This document shows, piece by piece, positions 8,477 to 17,073 of a DNA stretch of 64,000 bases. This DNA is from AV69 sp036498205 (GTDB lineage: Bacteria; Verrucomicrobiota; Verrucomicrobiia; Chthoniobacterales; UBA10450), in contig DASXIC010000042.1 in NCBI GenBank assembly GCA_036498205.1, forward strand, positions 10,560 through 74,559, read 5' to 3'. The notes below the pieces were generated by a model that was not told the origin of the DNA, did no database searches, and worked only from the letters and a program-made list of their open reading frames with translations. Made by a program: the position numbers and the translations under genes. Within the stretch, counting starts at the first letter, position 1, and each line of letters begins with the position of its first letter.

Positions 8477-8689
8477 CTACTTTACGAGGAAGAGCGCGTA
8501 GAACACGATTGCTTCGGTAAATGCGATGGCGAGAATTGCCTGCACCAGAATTGGTGTCGCCGCCCCCGGGTTACGCCCGACTGCTGAGGCTGCGCCCATT
8601 CCAATAAGGCCAACGCCGATCGCCGAGCCAAGCGCGGCAAGCCCGACGTGAATGCTTCCGCCAATTTCTGCCAATAGTGGTATTATCAT
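8477..8689 (-). CDS. atpE: ATP synthase Fo subunit c
   Basis: 70 aa, two hydrophobic helices joined by the polar loop VGRNPGA. The ion-binding carboxylate is the Glu in AIAFTEAIVFYALF of the second helix. The first-helix position that is Gln in sodium-type c subunits appears to be Val here (GSAIGVGLIG), and Ser after the Glu is replaced by Ala, which points to proton coupling. That is inferred from a manual alignment. The start is preceded by an A-rich leader without a Shine-Dalgarno motif. Confidence 0.96.
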   Translation of the reverse strand: MIIPLLAEIGGSIHVGLAALGSAIGVGLIGMGAASAVGRNPGAATPILVQAILAIAFTEAIVFYALFLVK

Positions 8690-8754
8690 TTTGTTTTTCT
8701 TTGTTGTTTCTCTTAACGGCCTCCGCGGGAACCACGGTCATAGCCGCCAAATTT

Positions 8755-9711
8755 TTAGTGATGCGATTCGTGTCCCGGCTCGTGTTGCGCGATCAAAAGG
8801 GTGAACACTGCCGTCAAAAGCATAAAGACAAGCGCTTGAACCAGGCCGACCAGCAGTTCCATAAAGTAAAACGGGATCGGAATCAGCCAGGAAAGCGATG
8901 GGACGAGATTAGCCATTGATTCGAGCATGTTTTCCCCGGCGTAAATATTGCCGAACAAACGGAAGCTTAGGGAAATCGGGCGGAACAAAATAGAAACGAT
9001 TTCGAGAAGGCCTACGAGAAAGAAAATAATCACCATCAGCACTTTCAACGCGCCGGAGGTTTCGCCTTTAGGCCCGAACAAATGTTTGATTACCCCGCCC
9101 ACGCCGTTGGCTTGGATGGCCCAGACGATCCACAAAACGAAAAAGACCGCCGCCATCGCGAATGTCATATTGAGATCGGCGTTCGCCCCGCGAAGCAATG
9201 GGCGATCAACATGAAACGCGCCAGTGGCGAGGTCGCGATGGCCCCAGCCGATTGTCCCTACCCCAGGAACCAATCCAGCCCAATTCGTGAACAGGATGAA
9301 AATAAAAATAGTGGCGAAAAACCAAAAGGTTTTCCTGACCAGATCGCTCCCAATGATGCTCTCCAAAAAGTTGTAGAGACTTTCCACCAGCCATTCCCAA
9401 AAATTCTGCGCTCCGCTGGGCACCGGCTTAAGATTTCGGGTCGCTATTTGTGCGAAAATAATGACCGCGATCGCTACAATCCAGGAAACCAGCATCGAAT
9501 TGGTCACGGTCAGTTTTCCGAGTTGGAACAGAGCGGTAGGCTTCAGCGGAAGTGATTCCTCCGTCTCCGCCGCCATTAAAGCGGGCGCCAGACCAACCAA
9601 AGCAAAGCCGAACAGCGCGATAATCGCTGACCTCATTCGAAAAAAACAGCGGTGGCGTGACATGAGATTTTGCAAGCGAAAACCCAATCTTACCTGAGGC
9701 GGACCAGCCAT
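8755..9711 (-). CDS. atpB: ATP synthase Fo subunit a
   Basis: 318 aa from the ATG at 9711, which has GTGAGG 5 nt upstream. Alternatives are 9663 and 9636. From 9636 the protein would begin MRSAIIALFGFALVGLAPAL, an excellent signal-peptide-like segment. The a-subunit core is clear: NFLESIIGSDLVRK, FTNWAGLVPGVG, SFRLFGNIYAGENML with the essential Arg, and a final VQALVFMLLTAVF helix. Subunit a forms the proton half-channels beside the c-ring. This is the first gene of the operon, 68 bp after a glycosyltransferase on the same strand. Confidence 0.95.
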   Translation of the reverse strand: MAGPPQVRLGFRLQNLMSRHRCFFRMRSAIIALFGFALVGLAPALMAAETEESLPLKPTALFQLGKLTVTNSMLVSWIVAIAVIIFAQIATRNLKPVPSGAQNFWEWLVESLYNFLESIIGSDLVRKTFWFFATIFIFILFTNWAGLVPGVGTIGWGHRDLATGAFHVDRPLLRGANADLNMTFAMAAVFFVLWIVWAIQANGVGGVIKHLFGPKGETSGALKVLMVIIFFLVGLLEIVSILFRPISLSFRLFGNIYAGENMLESMANLVPSLSWLIPIPFYFMELLVGLVQALVFMLLTAVFTLLIAQHEPGHESHH

Positions 9712-9716
9712 GACGG

Positions 9717-9722
9717 CCTCAC
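9717..9722 (-). promoter_or_regulatory. Shine-Dalgarno site for the long atpB start
   Basis: Minus-strand GTGAGG, 5 nt before the ATG at 9711. It is the only one of the three candidate atpB starts with such a site and is why I kept the longest form. Confidence 0.5.
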
Positions 9723-9779
9723 CCTCGCCCCCGGGGCGCTTGCGGCGCTTACCAAAGCCGTTTTTGCAGCGAAGACAAG

Positions 9780-11006
9780 TTATTTTGCCACCGCTTCTTC
9801 TATTAGCGGCGCAGATATTTGAGCGGTCGCGTTTCGCCTGGCCAGCTCACGTGTGGAACGGGACGATATGACCTCTTCGTAGGTTTGCTCGAGATCGTGG
9901 ATTGTCCGGGTCTGATCGAAATTCTCCGCCACAGCATCCCGCGCCGCCCTGCTGCAGCGGGCATAGAGCTCAGGTGAATTGGCCAGGGCGACCATGGATC
10001 GCCCGAGATTTTCCCAATCCTGTTCGTCGCTCAAAAAACCGCTGACGTTTTCGCTTACCGCTTCGGGTATCCCGCCATGTCTCGTCGCGATCACGGGCAG
10101 CCCGGTTGCCATGGCCTCGAGGATGGAATTGGGGACTCCCTCCTGGTTCTCGTCCGGCGGCGTCTCGCTTGGATGAATAAAAATGTGGGAATGCTCGTAG
10201 AGCCAACGCAAATCTTTCTGGCTGAGAAAACCGCAGAAGTGAACCCTCGACGCTATGTTGAGTCGCTGTGCCAGGGCTTCGAGCTCCGGCTGAAGGGGAC
10301 CTTTTCCCGCAATCACAAATTCAGAGTTCGGGTATTTTGTGGCGAAAACCGCAAAGGCTCGAATTGCCGAAGCGACCCCTTTCTTGTCGATAAGACGGCA
10401 GGCTTGCAGAATTCGCCAGGCATTCCCGCGCGGCGGGTCGCGGTGTGTAAACGGAAATTCTTCCAATGGAATGCCAGTACGATTGATTCGGATTTTCTCC
10501 GGCGCACAGCCGAACTTGATCAATCGATCAGCAAGGGAATGCGAACGCGCCAACACCACCGGAACCGAGTCGAACAATATTCGCAGCTTGCCCGGATAAT
10601 TGTCGATTTTCGGATTCTTCGCCAGATCGAATCCGTGAAAAGAGACCACGCACGGCCGGTTCCATTCCCGAATGAAGGGCAGCAAATGCACGCCAGTATG
10701 GCCGAAGTAAATATGCATCATGTCCGCGTGGCGCCGGCCAAGAATGGAAACCAACAGTTGATGTTCGCCTCGATAAATCAGGGGGGGACGCCGTTCGATG
10801 AATTTCATCCAGCCATGGCGCAAGAGATTTGTGTGGGGGCGCGGAATTACTTCAATATCCTCAAACGGGAACCGAGAGGCGTTCTCCACTTTCTTTGTCA
10901 TGACGAAAGTGTTTACCCGGCGGAGTGAGGCTACCTGCCGGTAGACATGCAGCATTTCCGACTTCAAAAATGTACTGCAATAACTGGCGACAACCGGTTT
11001 ACCCAT
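9780..11006 (-). CDS. Glycosyltransferase family 4 (GT-B fold)
   Basis: 408 aa. The N-terminal domain (about 1-180) opens with KPVVASYCSTFLKSEM and contains MMHIYFGHTGVHLLPF, resembling colanic-acid/WcaL-type transferases. The C-terminal nucleotide-sugar domain has RILQACRLIDKKG, FVIAGKGPLQPEL and the EGVPNSILEAMATGLPVIATRHGGIPEAV signature with the conserved EX7E glutamates. It probably adds a sugar to a surface polysaccharide or lipid; donor and acceptor cannot be told. There is no signal peptide or membrane helix. It precedes atpB by 68 bp on the same strand. Confidence 0.85.
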   Translation of the reverse strand: MGKPVVASYCSTFLKSEMLHVYRQVASLRRVNTFVMTKKVENASRFPFEDIEVIPRPHTNLLRHGWMKFIERRPPLIYRGEHQLLVSILGRRHADMMHIYFGHTGVHLLPFIREWNRPCVVSFHGFDLAKNPKIDNYPGKLRILFDSVPVVLARSHSLADRLIKFGCAPEKIRINRTGIPLEEFPFTHRDPPRGNAWRILQACRLIDKKGVASAIRAFAVFATKYPNSEFVIAGKGPLQPELEALAQRLNIASRVHFCGFLSQKDLRWLYEHSHIFIHPSETPPDENQEGVPNSILEAMATGLPVIATRHGGIPEAVSENVSGFLSDEQDWENLGRSMVALANSPELYARCSRAARDAVAENFDQTRTIHDLEQTYEEVISSRSTRELARRNATAQISAPLIEEAVAK

Positions 11007-11052
11007 GGCGGAAGCGCTGAGTTTGTGTGAGGTGGAGCACCTTGTCTAATGC

Positions 11053-12156
11053 TTAATCGTTCGCCGAAGTTAAATTCGCTTCATCCCACCTGGCAACCAC
11101 CGGTTGTATAGGAATCGAAGAATCCAGTAAATCTTTCAATTGTTCCATCCCCTGCCCCGCTTTGCCTGAGACCGGCGCGACCGTCAGCTGCGGAAACCGC
11201 ACTCGGAACTGAACCAGATTTTCATTCGCCCCGGCCAAATCCATTTTATTAGCTACCACAAGCCATGGCTTTTGGGAAAGGCGGGCATCGTATAAATCAA
11301 TTTCACGCCTGAGAGATTCGAAGTCCGCAATCGGACTCCGGCCTTCGCTTCCAGCCATATCCAAAACAAAGATCAACAACCCACAGCGAGTAATGTGCCT
11401 GAGGAAATCGTGTCCCAGCCCCAAATTGCGATGAGCACCCTCGATCAAACCAGGGATATCTGCCACCGTCACCCGGCGATAACCGCCCAGTTCCACCACT
11501 CCGATCACGGGATGCAGTGTCGTGAATGGATACGCTGCCACCTTTGGTTGCGCCCCGGACAACTGCCGGAGCAGGGTTGACTTGCCCGCGTTCGGATAGC
11601 CGACCAATGCGGCGTCGGCAATGGTTCTCAGCTCAAGAAAAAAATAACCGCTCTCCCCTTCCCCTCCCTCGGTATACTCGCGGGGGGCCCGGTTCCGAGA
11701 GCTCTTAAAATGCACGTTGCCTTTCCCGCCGGCGCCCCCGCGAACGAGGAGGAATTCTTCCCCATCGTGCGTCAGGTCCGCAATCTCCTCGCCCGCTTCC
11801 AATCGCGTCAGGTGAGCGTCCTCTTTCTCCACAACACTTGAACCGCCTTCCTCGGCCGGGATCGCGCGGTAAACAATCGTTCCGATTGGTACGGCAATCG
11901 TTTTCTGCGGCGCCCCCTTCCCATGCATCTTCTTCCCCTGTCCATGCTCCCCGCTTTTTGCCCTGATAATTGGTTCGTAAAATAGACCGGCTAGATGGTC
12001 GGTGTGCTGATCGGCACGCAAAACGATGTCACCGCCGCGTCCGCCATCGCCTCCATCCGGTCCACCCTTCGGGACAAATTTTTCCCGGCGAAAGCTTACG
12101 CATCCGCGCCCGCCATTGCCTGCCTGGGCAAAAACCCGGATCCGGTCTACGAACAT
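11053..12156 (-). CDS. obgE: GTPase Obg
   Basis: 367 aa. The glycine-rich Obg fold fills residues 1-157 (QAGNGGRGCVSFRREKFVPKG and GGDGGRGGDIVL). A TRAFAC GTPase follows: G1 GYPNAGKS at 186-193, G3 DIPGLIEGA, G4 NKMD. The OCT domain found in some Obg proteins is absent. Obg is an essential ribosome-associated GTPase acting in 50S maturation and the stringent response. rplU and rpmA, its usual neighbours, are not adjacent here. Confidence 0.96.
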   Translation of the reverse strand: MFVDRIRVFAQAGNGGRGCVSFRREKFVPKGGPDGGDGGRGGDIVLRADQHTDHLAGLFYEPIIRAKSGEHGQGKKMHGKGAPQKTIAVPIGTIVYRAIPAEEGGSSVVEKEDAHLTRLEAGEEIADLTHDGEEFLLVRGGAGGKGNVHFKSSRNRAPREYTEGGEGESGYFFLELRTIADAALVGYPNAGKSTLLRQLSGAQPKVAAYPFTTLHPVIGVVELGGYRRVTVADIPGLIEGAHRNLGLGHDFLRHITRCGLLIFVLDMAGSEGRSPIADFESLRREIDLYDARLSQKPWLVVANKMDLAGANENLVQFRVRFPQLTVAPVSGKAGQGMEQLKDLLDSSIPIQPVVARWDEANLTSAND

Positions 12157-12298
12157 GCGCGACTATACTGTGCCTTGGCACTATTTCGCCCTTGTCCTTC
12201 GTTCGATAGAGATAAGATCTCAGATTTTTCGAGATGACCCACAGCGAACACTGCGAAAAGATCGACCAGGGAGTTGAACTTCCACAGTCGCCGAGCCG

Positions 12299-13504
12299 CT
12301 ATGCAGTGACGAGCGACTCGTAAAGCTTTTTCGTTTCCTGCGCGATTGCGCGCCAACTGAATTTCTTCTCGGCCCGCTGCCGCCCCGCTTTTCCGAAGCG
12401 CTCGCGCAATTCCTCGTTTCGCATTAGCAGGTTAATTTTTTCAGCCAGGTCCCGGGCGAACTTTTCAGGATGCAACGGTTCAAACGGACTTTCCTTCATT
12501 TGCTCTAGCGGAACGAGAAATCCGGTTTCGCCGTCGACGACGACTTCTTTGATTCCACCGACAGCGCTGGCGACAACAGCCGTTTCGCACGCCATTGCTT
12601 CAAGATTGATGATGCCAAAGGGCTCATAAATCGAGGGGCAACAAAAGACCGCGGCGCTCGAGTAAAGCTGAATGATACTTGGCCGATCGAGCATTCGGTC
12701 GATCCAGATTACTCCCTCCCGCAATTTTTGTGCGCGTTCGACTGCACTCTTCATCTCTTCCGCGATTTCTTTTGTGTCCGGAGCGCCGGCACAGAGCACG
12801 ATTTGGAAATCCTTCTCCATGAAATCGACTGCGCGAACCAGATGAATGATCCCTTTTTGTCGCGTAATCCGGCCGACAAAAAGGAGGAATGGCCTGGCCG
12901 GGTCGATTCCGAATTTTCGCAGGACATCGTCGGCAGGCGTCGGTTTATATTCGTCCAGGTCAATGCCGTTGTAGATCACGTGAACACGTTCTCGGCGCAC
13001 ATTGAACAGGCGTTCAATATCCTGCCTGGTTTCATCCGAAACCGCGATCACAGCATCAGCCATTTCAAGCGCGGTTTTCTCGAGCCAGAGGGTGAAATCG
13101 TAGCCGCCGGCCAGTTGCTCGCGCTTCCATGGGCGGAGGGGCTCAAGCGAATGAACGGTGATGACGAGCGGGATGCCATAATTTTGCCGGGCAAGAATCC
13201 CACCCCAATGGCTGTACCAGGTATGACAATGCACGATCTGGGCATCGATTCCCGCCGTATTGAATTTGGTGCAGCGCTCAACTGCGCCAAAAGTGGAACG
13301 GAGTTCTTTCGGGCATTTCCAATCGGTCGCATCGACCTCAAAGCCGCGAACGGTCAGATTGCCCGATGTAAGGTTCTGGTTACCAAAACAGCGAACCTCC
13401 ACCGGCATCAGCTTGGACACCTCGCGCGACAAATATTCCACGTGGACACCCGCACCTCCATAGGTGTGAGGCGGATATTCGTTAGTAAGGATAAGAGCCT
13501 TCAC
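12299..13504 (-). CDS. glgM: GlgM/GlgA-type glycogen synthase or alpha-maltose-1-phosphate synthase (GT4)
   Basis: 401 aa. The start MKALILTNEYPPHTYGGAGV and the motifs VHCHTWYSHWGG, VHSLEPLRPWKREQLAGG, VYNGID-like VIYNGIDLDEYKP, FVGRITRQKG and YEPFGIINLEAMACETAVVAS closely follow the actinobacterial glycogen synthase family (GT4) rather than classical GT5 GlgA. Characterised members make alpha-maltose-1-phosphate or extend alpha-1,4-glucan using ADP- or UDP-glucose. No glgB, glgC or glgE is nearby. It is isolated between obgE and the universal stress gene, all on the minus strand. Confidence 0.85.
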   Translation of the reverse strand: MKALILTNEYPPHTYGGAGVHVEYLSREVSKLMPVEVRCFGNQNLTSGNLTVRGFEVDATDWKCPKELRSTFGAVERCTKFNTAGIDAQIVHCHTWYSHWGGILARQNYGIPLVITVHSLEPLRPWKREQLAGGYDFTLWLEKTALEMADAVIAVSDETRQDIERLFNVRRERVHVIYNGIDLDEYKPTPADDVLRKFGIDPARPFLLFVGRITRQKGIIHLVRAVDFMEKDFQIVLCAGAPDTKEIAEEMKSAVERAQKLREGVIWIDRMLDRPSIIQLYSSAAVFCCPSIYEPFGIINLEAMACETAVVASAVGGIKEVVVDGETGFLVPLEQMKESPFEPLHPEKFARDLAEKINLLMRNEELRERFGKAGRQRAEKKFSWRAIAQETKKLYESLVTA

Positions 13505-13563
13505 CCAGGGTTTCTACTAGTCGTGCGCGCAAGGCAGAGCAAGCACCCGCGTTCAGAGACCTT

Positions 13564-13989
13564 TTATTTGTCCGCGCGCAACAGAAGCACGGGAATTTCA
13601 ACGGCATGCCGAACTTTGTCCGCTGTCGCCCCATAGAGAATATCGCTGACGAATCGATGACCGTGCGTAGACATTGCGATCAGGTCGACATCATGCGTCT
13701 CGGCCAGTTTAATAATTTCATGGGACGGCTCACCCAGTGCGAGAACTGCCTCGCAAGAAAAACCCTCGTCGGTCAGTTCGCGATACCTCTTTTCCAAATA
13801 AGCACGGTCCTGCTTCATCTCTTCACTTTCGGCGAGTTTGAGCTGGTCGAAATTCCGCGCCACCCAGCCATCCGCGACATGGACTAGAAGAAGTTTCGCC
13901 CCGGTCAGCCGGGCCAGAAGCTTGATATGGTTCAAAATCGTCTCATCCGCTGGGCTGTTCTCGAGGGGAACGAGAATGTGATGATACAT
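13564..13989 (-). CDS. Universal stress protein (UspA family)
   Basis: 141 aa, single Usp domain. It starts MYHHILVPLENSPADE and ends with DLIAMSTHGHRFVSDILYGATADKVRHAVEIPVLLLR. The ATP-binding G-2x-G-9x-G(S/T) motif is only partly kept (THGHR...YGATADK), so ATP binding is uncertain. It follows mntH by 10 bp on the same strand and is probably in the same, manganese-regulated transcript. Confidence 0.9.
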   Translation of the reverse strand: MYHHILVPLENSPADETILNHIKLLARLTGAKLLLVHVADGWVARNFDQLKLAESEEMKQDRAYLEKRYRELTDEGFSCEAVLALGEPSHEIIKLAETHDVDLIAMSTHGHRFVSDILYGATADKVRHAVEIPVLLLRADK

Positions 13990-13999
13990 CGCCTCGGGC

Positions 14000-15415
14000 T
14001 TAGTCGGTTGGAACTGGTACTCCCAAAAATCCGTAAAATCCCTTGAGCACTGCCATAGGCATGAACATGTCGAAGAGCAATTTCAGATTGAGCACGATAA
14101 TGATAGCTGCAGTGGTCCAGCCAAGGATTTTCAGCCAAAGTCGATTAGCGAACTCGCCCATCTTCGCTTTTTCGCTGGTAAAACGCATTAGCGGCCACAC
14201 CGCGAACCCGAGCTGCATGCTGAGCACGACCTGGCTGGCAACGAGCAATTGCGTTGTTTTATTTTCGCCGAACACGCCAATTACAAACACGGCCGGGATA
14301 ATCGCCAGGCCGCGGGTGATCAACCGACGCAACCATGGCGTAATTCGAAAGTTAAGAAATCCCTCCATTACTATCTGGCCGGCGAGCGTGCCGGTGAGGG
14401 TCGAGTTCTGTCCCGAAGCCAGCAGTGCGACCGCGAAGAGAATGCTGGCAAAACCGACCCCGAGCAATGGGCTCAGGAGCTTGTAGGCGTCCTGGATCTC
14501 CGCCACATCCTGATGACCTGACCAATGGAACGCTGCCGCGGCCAGCACCAGGATGGAGGCGTTAATAAACAAGGCGAACATCAAAGCCGCCGTCGAATCG
14601 ATACTGGCGTATTTGATCGCTTCACGCTTCCCTTCGCTACTTTGCTCGAATTTGCGCGTCTGCACGATGGAGGAATGGAGATACAGATTATGCGGCATCA
14701 CGGTCGCGCCCAGGATTCCGATGCTGACGTAAAGCATCTGCTGGTTCATGATAATGTGCGGTCCGGGGACGAACCCGAGAAGGACGCCGGCAAGGCTCGG
14801 CCTGGAAAACATTAACTCGGCCGCGAAGCAGCCGGCGATCGTCGCAATCAGGGTAATGACCAGCGCTTCGATGTAACGAAATCCTTTCGTCTGCAAAAAG
14901 AGGATCGCCAGAACATCGAGAGCGGTAATCAGGCAGCCCCAGACGAGCGGGATACCGAAGAGAAGTTGCAGGGCAATGGCCGAGCCGACGACCTCGGCCA
15001 AATCGCATGCCGCGATTGCGATTTCGCAAACAATCCAAAGGAACCACGCTGTCGGCCTTGAATAATGGTCGCGACACGCCTGTGCCAGATCACGCCCGGT
15101 CGCAACCCCCAGCTTGATGCATAAATGCTGCAGCAGGATCGCCATCAAATTTGAAATCATGACGATGGCGAGCAGCGCGTAGCCAAACTTCGCGCCTGCC
15201 GCCAGATCGGTCGCCCAATTCCCAGGGTCCATGTAGCCGACGGCGACGAGAAAACCCGGGCCGGAGAATGCGAAAAGCTTGCGCCAAAAAGAAGCGGTGG
15301 CCGGAATGACGATGCTGCGATGCACTTCCGGGAGAGAGACGTGCTCGGTTTTTCTGCGCCAGCCGACTCCAGGCGCATATCGAACTGTCCGGTCCAGTTC
15401 CTTCGTTGAATTCAT
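14000..15415 (-). CDS. mntH: Nramp-family Mn2+/divalent metal transporter
   Basis: 471 aa, a polytopic inner-membrane protein with roughly 11 hydrophobic helices. The two metal-coordinating motifs of Nramp proteins are intact: DPGN in the first helix (VGYMDPGNWATD) and MPH in helix six (ATVMPHNLYLHS). It imports Mn2+ (possibly Fe2+) with protons. The divergent neighbour is an MntR-type repressor, and a perfect palindrome lies 41 bp upstream of the start, which supports manganese as substrate and repression by MntR. The downstream universal stress gene is only 10 bp away. Confidence 0.94.
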   Translation of the reverse strand: MNSTKELDRTVRYAPGVGWRRKTEHVSLPEVHRSIVIPATASFWRKLFAFSGPGFLVAVGYMDPGNWATDLAAGAKFGYALLAIVMISNLMAILLQHLCIKLGVATGRDLAQACRDHYSRPTAWFLWIVCEIAIAACDLAEVVGSAIALQLLFGIPLVWGCLITALDVLAILFLQTKGFRYIEALVITLIATIAGCFAAELMFSRPSLAGVLLGFVPGPHIIMNQQMLYVSIGILGATVMPHNLYLHSSIVQTRKFEQSSEGKREAIKYASIDSTAALMFALFINASILVLAAAAFHWSGHQDVAEIQDAYKLLSPLLGVGFASILFAVALLASGQNSTLTGTLAGQIVMEGFLNFRITPWLRRLITRGLAIIPAVFVIGVFGENKTTQLLVASQVVLSMQLGFAVWPLMRFTSEKAKMGEFANRLWLKILGWTTAAIIIVLNLKLLFDMFMPMAVLKGFYGFLGVPVPTD

Positions 15416-15455
15416 TTGGCCAGGTCGATTGAGTCGGGAACAATCAATTCCACGA

Positions 15456-15475
15456 TAATTAGGTTAACCTAATTA
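15456..15475. promoter_or_regulatory. 20-bp perfect palindrome, probable MntR operator
   Basis: Perfect self-complementary sequence with core TTAGGTTAACCTAA, close in style to the DtxR/IdeR box (TTAGGTTAG...CTAACCTAA). It lies between mntH and mntR, directly downstream of a plausible mntH -10 element, so metal-bound MntR sitting here would block mntH transcription. Confidence 0.75.
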
Positions 15476-15478
15476 AAC

Positions 15479-15508
15479 TATGTATGAGCATGATTATGTT
15501 AAAAGCAA
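15479..15508 (-). promoter_or_regulatory. Possible mntH promoter
   Basis: On the minus strand TTGCTT (15503-15508) is separated by 18 nt from TACATA (15479-15484), a fair sigma-70 match. The palindromic operator begins 3 bp downstream of the -10 element. Predicted by eye only. Confidence 0.4.
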
Positions 15509-15550
15509 ATTAATTATTGGCAGGTCTGATTTTTCGGCTAGTTTTAGCCT

Positions 15551-15985
15551 GTGGCCAGGCATTCCCGGACCTCGCGTGGCAGTTCGGCAGCGGTCGAGGA
15601 CTACCTCGAACGCATTCTCGAACTGATTAACTCCAAGGGCTACGCCAGGGTGATCGATATTGCCGCCGCCCTGCACATCTCCCAAGCCAGCGTCACCAAC
15701 ATGGTTCAGCGCCTGGATGCCGAGGGATTGCTCAAATACGAAAAATATCGCGGCCTGGTTTTAACTGAATCCGGCGCCAAGCTCGCCCGAAAAATCGCGC
15801 ATCGGCATAAGCTTCTCACCGACTTTCTCAAGCTTCTCGGCTTGAAAGAGGATGTCATCTACCGGGATGTCGAAGGAATGGAGCACCACATCAGCGTGCC
15901 GACCCTGCGGGCAATCGAAGCGCTCACCGCGCAGTTGCGGCGCCGCCCGGCGTTGCGGGCCCAATTGCAAGCCGCAGTTATTTAA
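15551..15985 (+). CDS. mntR: Manganese-responsive repressor MntR (DtxR family)
   Basis: 144 aa with GTG start. An N-terminal winged helix-turn-helix (GYARVIDIAAALHISQASVTNMVQRL) is followed by a dimerisation domain; there is no SH3 domain, as in Bacillus MntR (142 aa). The manganese ligands of that protein are all conserved by alignment: D17, E20, H86, E108, E111 and H112 (VEDYLE, HRHKLL and DVEGMEHH). It is divergent from mntH, with the palindrome in the 135-bp gap. It should repress mntH when Mn2+ is plentiful. Confidence 0.95.
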   Translation: MARHSRTSRGSSAAVEDYLERILELINSKGYARVIDIAAALHISQASVTNMVQRLDAEGLLKYEKYRGLVLTESGAKLARKIAHRHKLLTDFLKLLGLKEDVIYRDVEGMEHHISVPTLRAIEALTAQLRRRPALRAQLQAAVI

Positions 15986-16044
15986 AGCCGCGAGAGCTAT
16001 TCCAGTCGGGGCCGTCACCATTAGGTTGGCTTCCTGTCCCCTGT

Positions 16045-16995
16045 TCAGTCTTGCGACAGCATTGGTTCAAATTTGTGGTGAGGACTGGCGTAAAACGGGT
16101 ATTGGCGGTCCGCCGTCAATGGACGATAGCGCCAATGTTTATACATCCAGAGCCAGGGGGATGGATTCGCCCGCACGACCGGTTCGAACGAATCCCAGCA
16201 AGCTTGTGCGATTTGGCGCACGGAAGCATCTGGCCCGAGCTGAATGCGCGGATGGAAAATGATCCGGTAACGTCCATGGGGCAATGGTTCGCAATGCGCC
16301 GGGATCAGCGCGGCACCGGAACGCTGGTGAAGCCAGGCGTGCGCCGCAGTTACGCTCGTCCACAATCCAAAACAATTAATGGCAACAGCGGAGTTCCCAG
16401 CCGGAACCGTGAGATCGACGAGCATGGCAGTCTTGCCGCCTCGCCGCAGCACCTTGTAAAGGCGGATAATTCCACCAGTTCGCCCGATAAAAGAATGTCC
16501 GGACTGCTCCCGCCACCGGCGAAAAATAGGATCGAGGAGGGGATTTTTGAATTCCTGCGCCAGAATAGTTCCCGTTTGCCCGATAAATCCGCAGGCAAGG
16601 CTTAGCCACTCGAAATTGCTGTAGTGATAACAAACAATGATTACGCCCTGGCCCGGATCGAGATCGGGAAATTTTTCGAGCTCGATATAGCGCCTAAAAT
16701 TGTCCGCGGTGAGGCGAGAGCTCCACATCAGGTCAAGCATCGTTTGTGCAAAATGCCGGTAGGAAAGGCGAACAATCCGACGCTTTTCCGCGCGCGAACG
16801 GCGATCGGCAAAAGCGAGATCGAGATTTGCCAGCGCAACGCGTCGGCCTTTTCGATCAAGGACAGATGCGATGTCGCTTCCGACCCGGGCCAGTGACAGA
16901 ACGAATATCCGTGGCAACCGCGCGATCACCCGGGCCGCGAACTGTAACAGGCAATACTCGACTCGATAGCGGAGCCGTTTCCAGGTTCGTTTCAT
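16045..16995 (-). CDS. LpxL/HtrB-type lipid A late acyltransferase
   Basis: 316 aa. The sequence has the LPLAT signature: the HX4E catalytic motif in VCYHYSNFEWLSL, then ILAQEFKNPLLDPIFRRWREQSGHSFIGR, and an N-terminal hydrophobic stretch near residues 15-35 that would anchor it to the inner membrane. The family transfers an acyl chain from acyl-ACP to lipid A precursors or other lipids. The set of lpx genes in the window fits lipid A as target. It is transcribed divergently from the phosphatase/SHMT fusion (78 bp apart). Confidence 0.85.
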   Translation of the reverse strand: MKRTWKRLRYRVEYCLLQFAARVIARLPRIFVLSLARVGSDIASVLDRKGRRVALANLDLAFADRRSRAEKRRIVRLSYRHFAQTMLDLMWSSRLTADNFRRYIELEKFPDLDPGQGVIIVCYHYSNFEWLSLACGFIGQTGTILAQEFKNPLLDPIFRRWREQSGHSFIGRTGGIIRLYKVLRRGGKTAMLVDLTVPAGNSAVAINCFGLWTSVTAAHAWLHQRSGAALIPAHCEPLPHGRYRIIFHPRIQLGPDASVRQIAQACWDSFEPVVRANPSPWLWMYKHWRYRPLTADRQYPFYASPHHKFEPMLSQD

Positions 16996-17073
16996 GAAAC
17001 GAGCTCAGTCGCGCTCGGCGTTTTTTGTGCGAACCTAATCGGAAATCGCGTCTCTTTCGCGCGACTGCAAGTT

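Noticed and set aside
8477..8689. Sodium-type ATP synthase c-ring
   Set aside because: The Gln ligand of helix one aligns to Val and the Ser after the carboxylate is Ala, so proton coupling is more likely.
10077..10928. 283-aa plus-strand frame opposite the GT4 gene
   Set aside because: Antisense to a well-supported glycosyltransferase; composition is arginine/glutamine-rich without motifs.
12209..12226. Short hairpin GAGAT-AAG-ATCTC followed by a T-rich run, plus strand
   Set aside because: Weak 5-bp stem upstream of obgE with no plus-strand gene ending there; a terminator is not supported.
12728..13636. 302-aa plus-strand frame opposite glgM
   Set aside because: Shadow of the GlgM gene; no family pattern and no start context.
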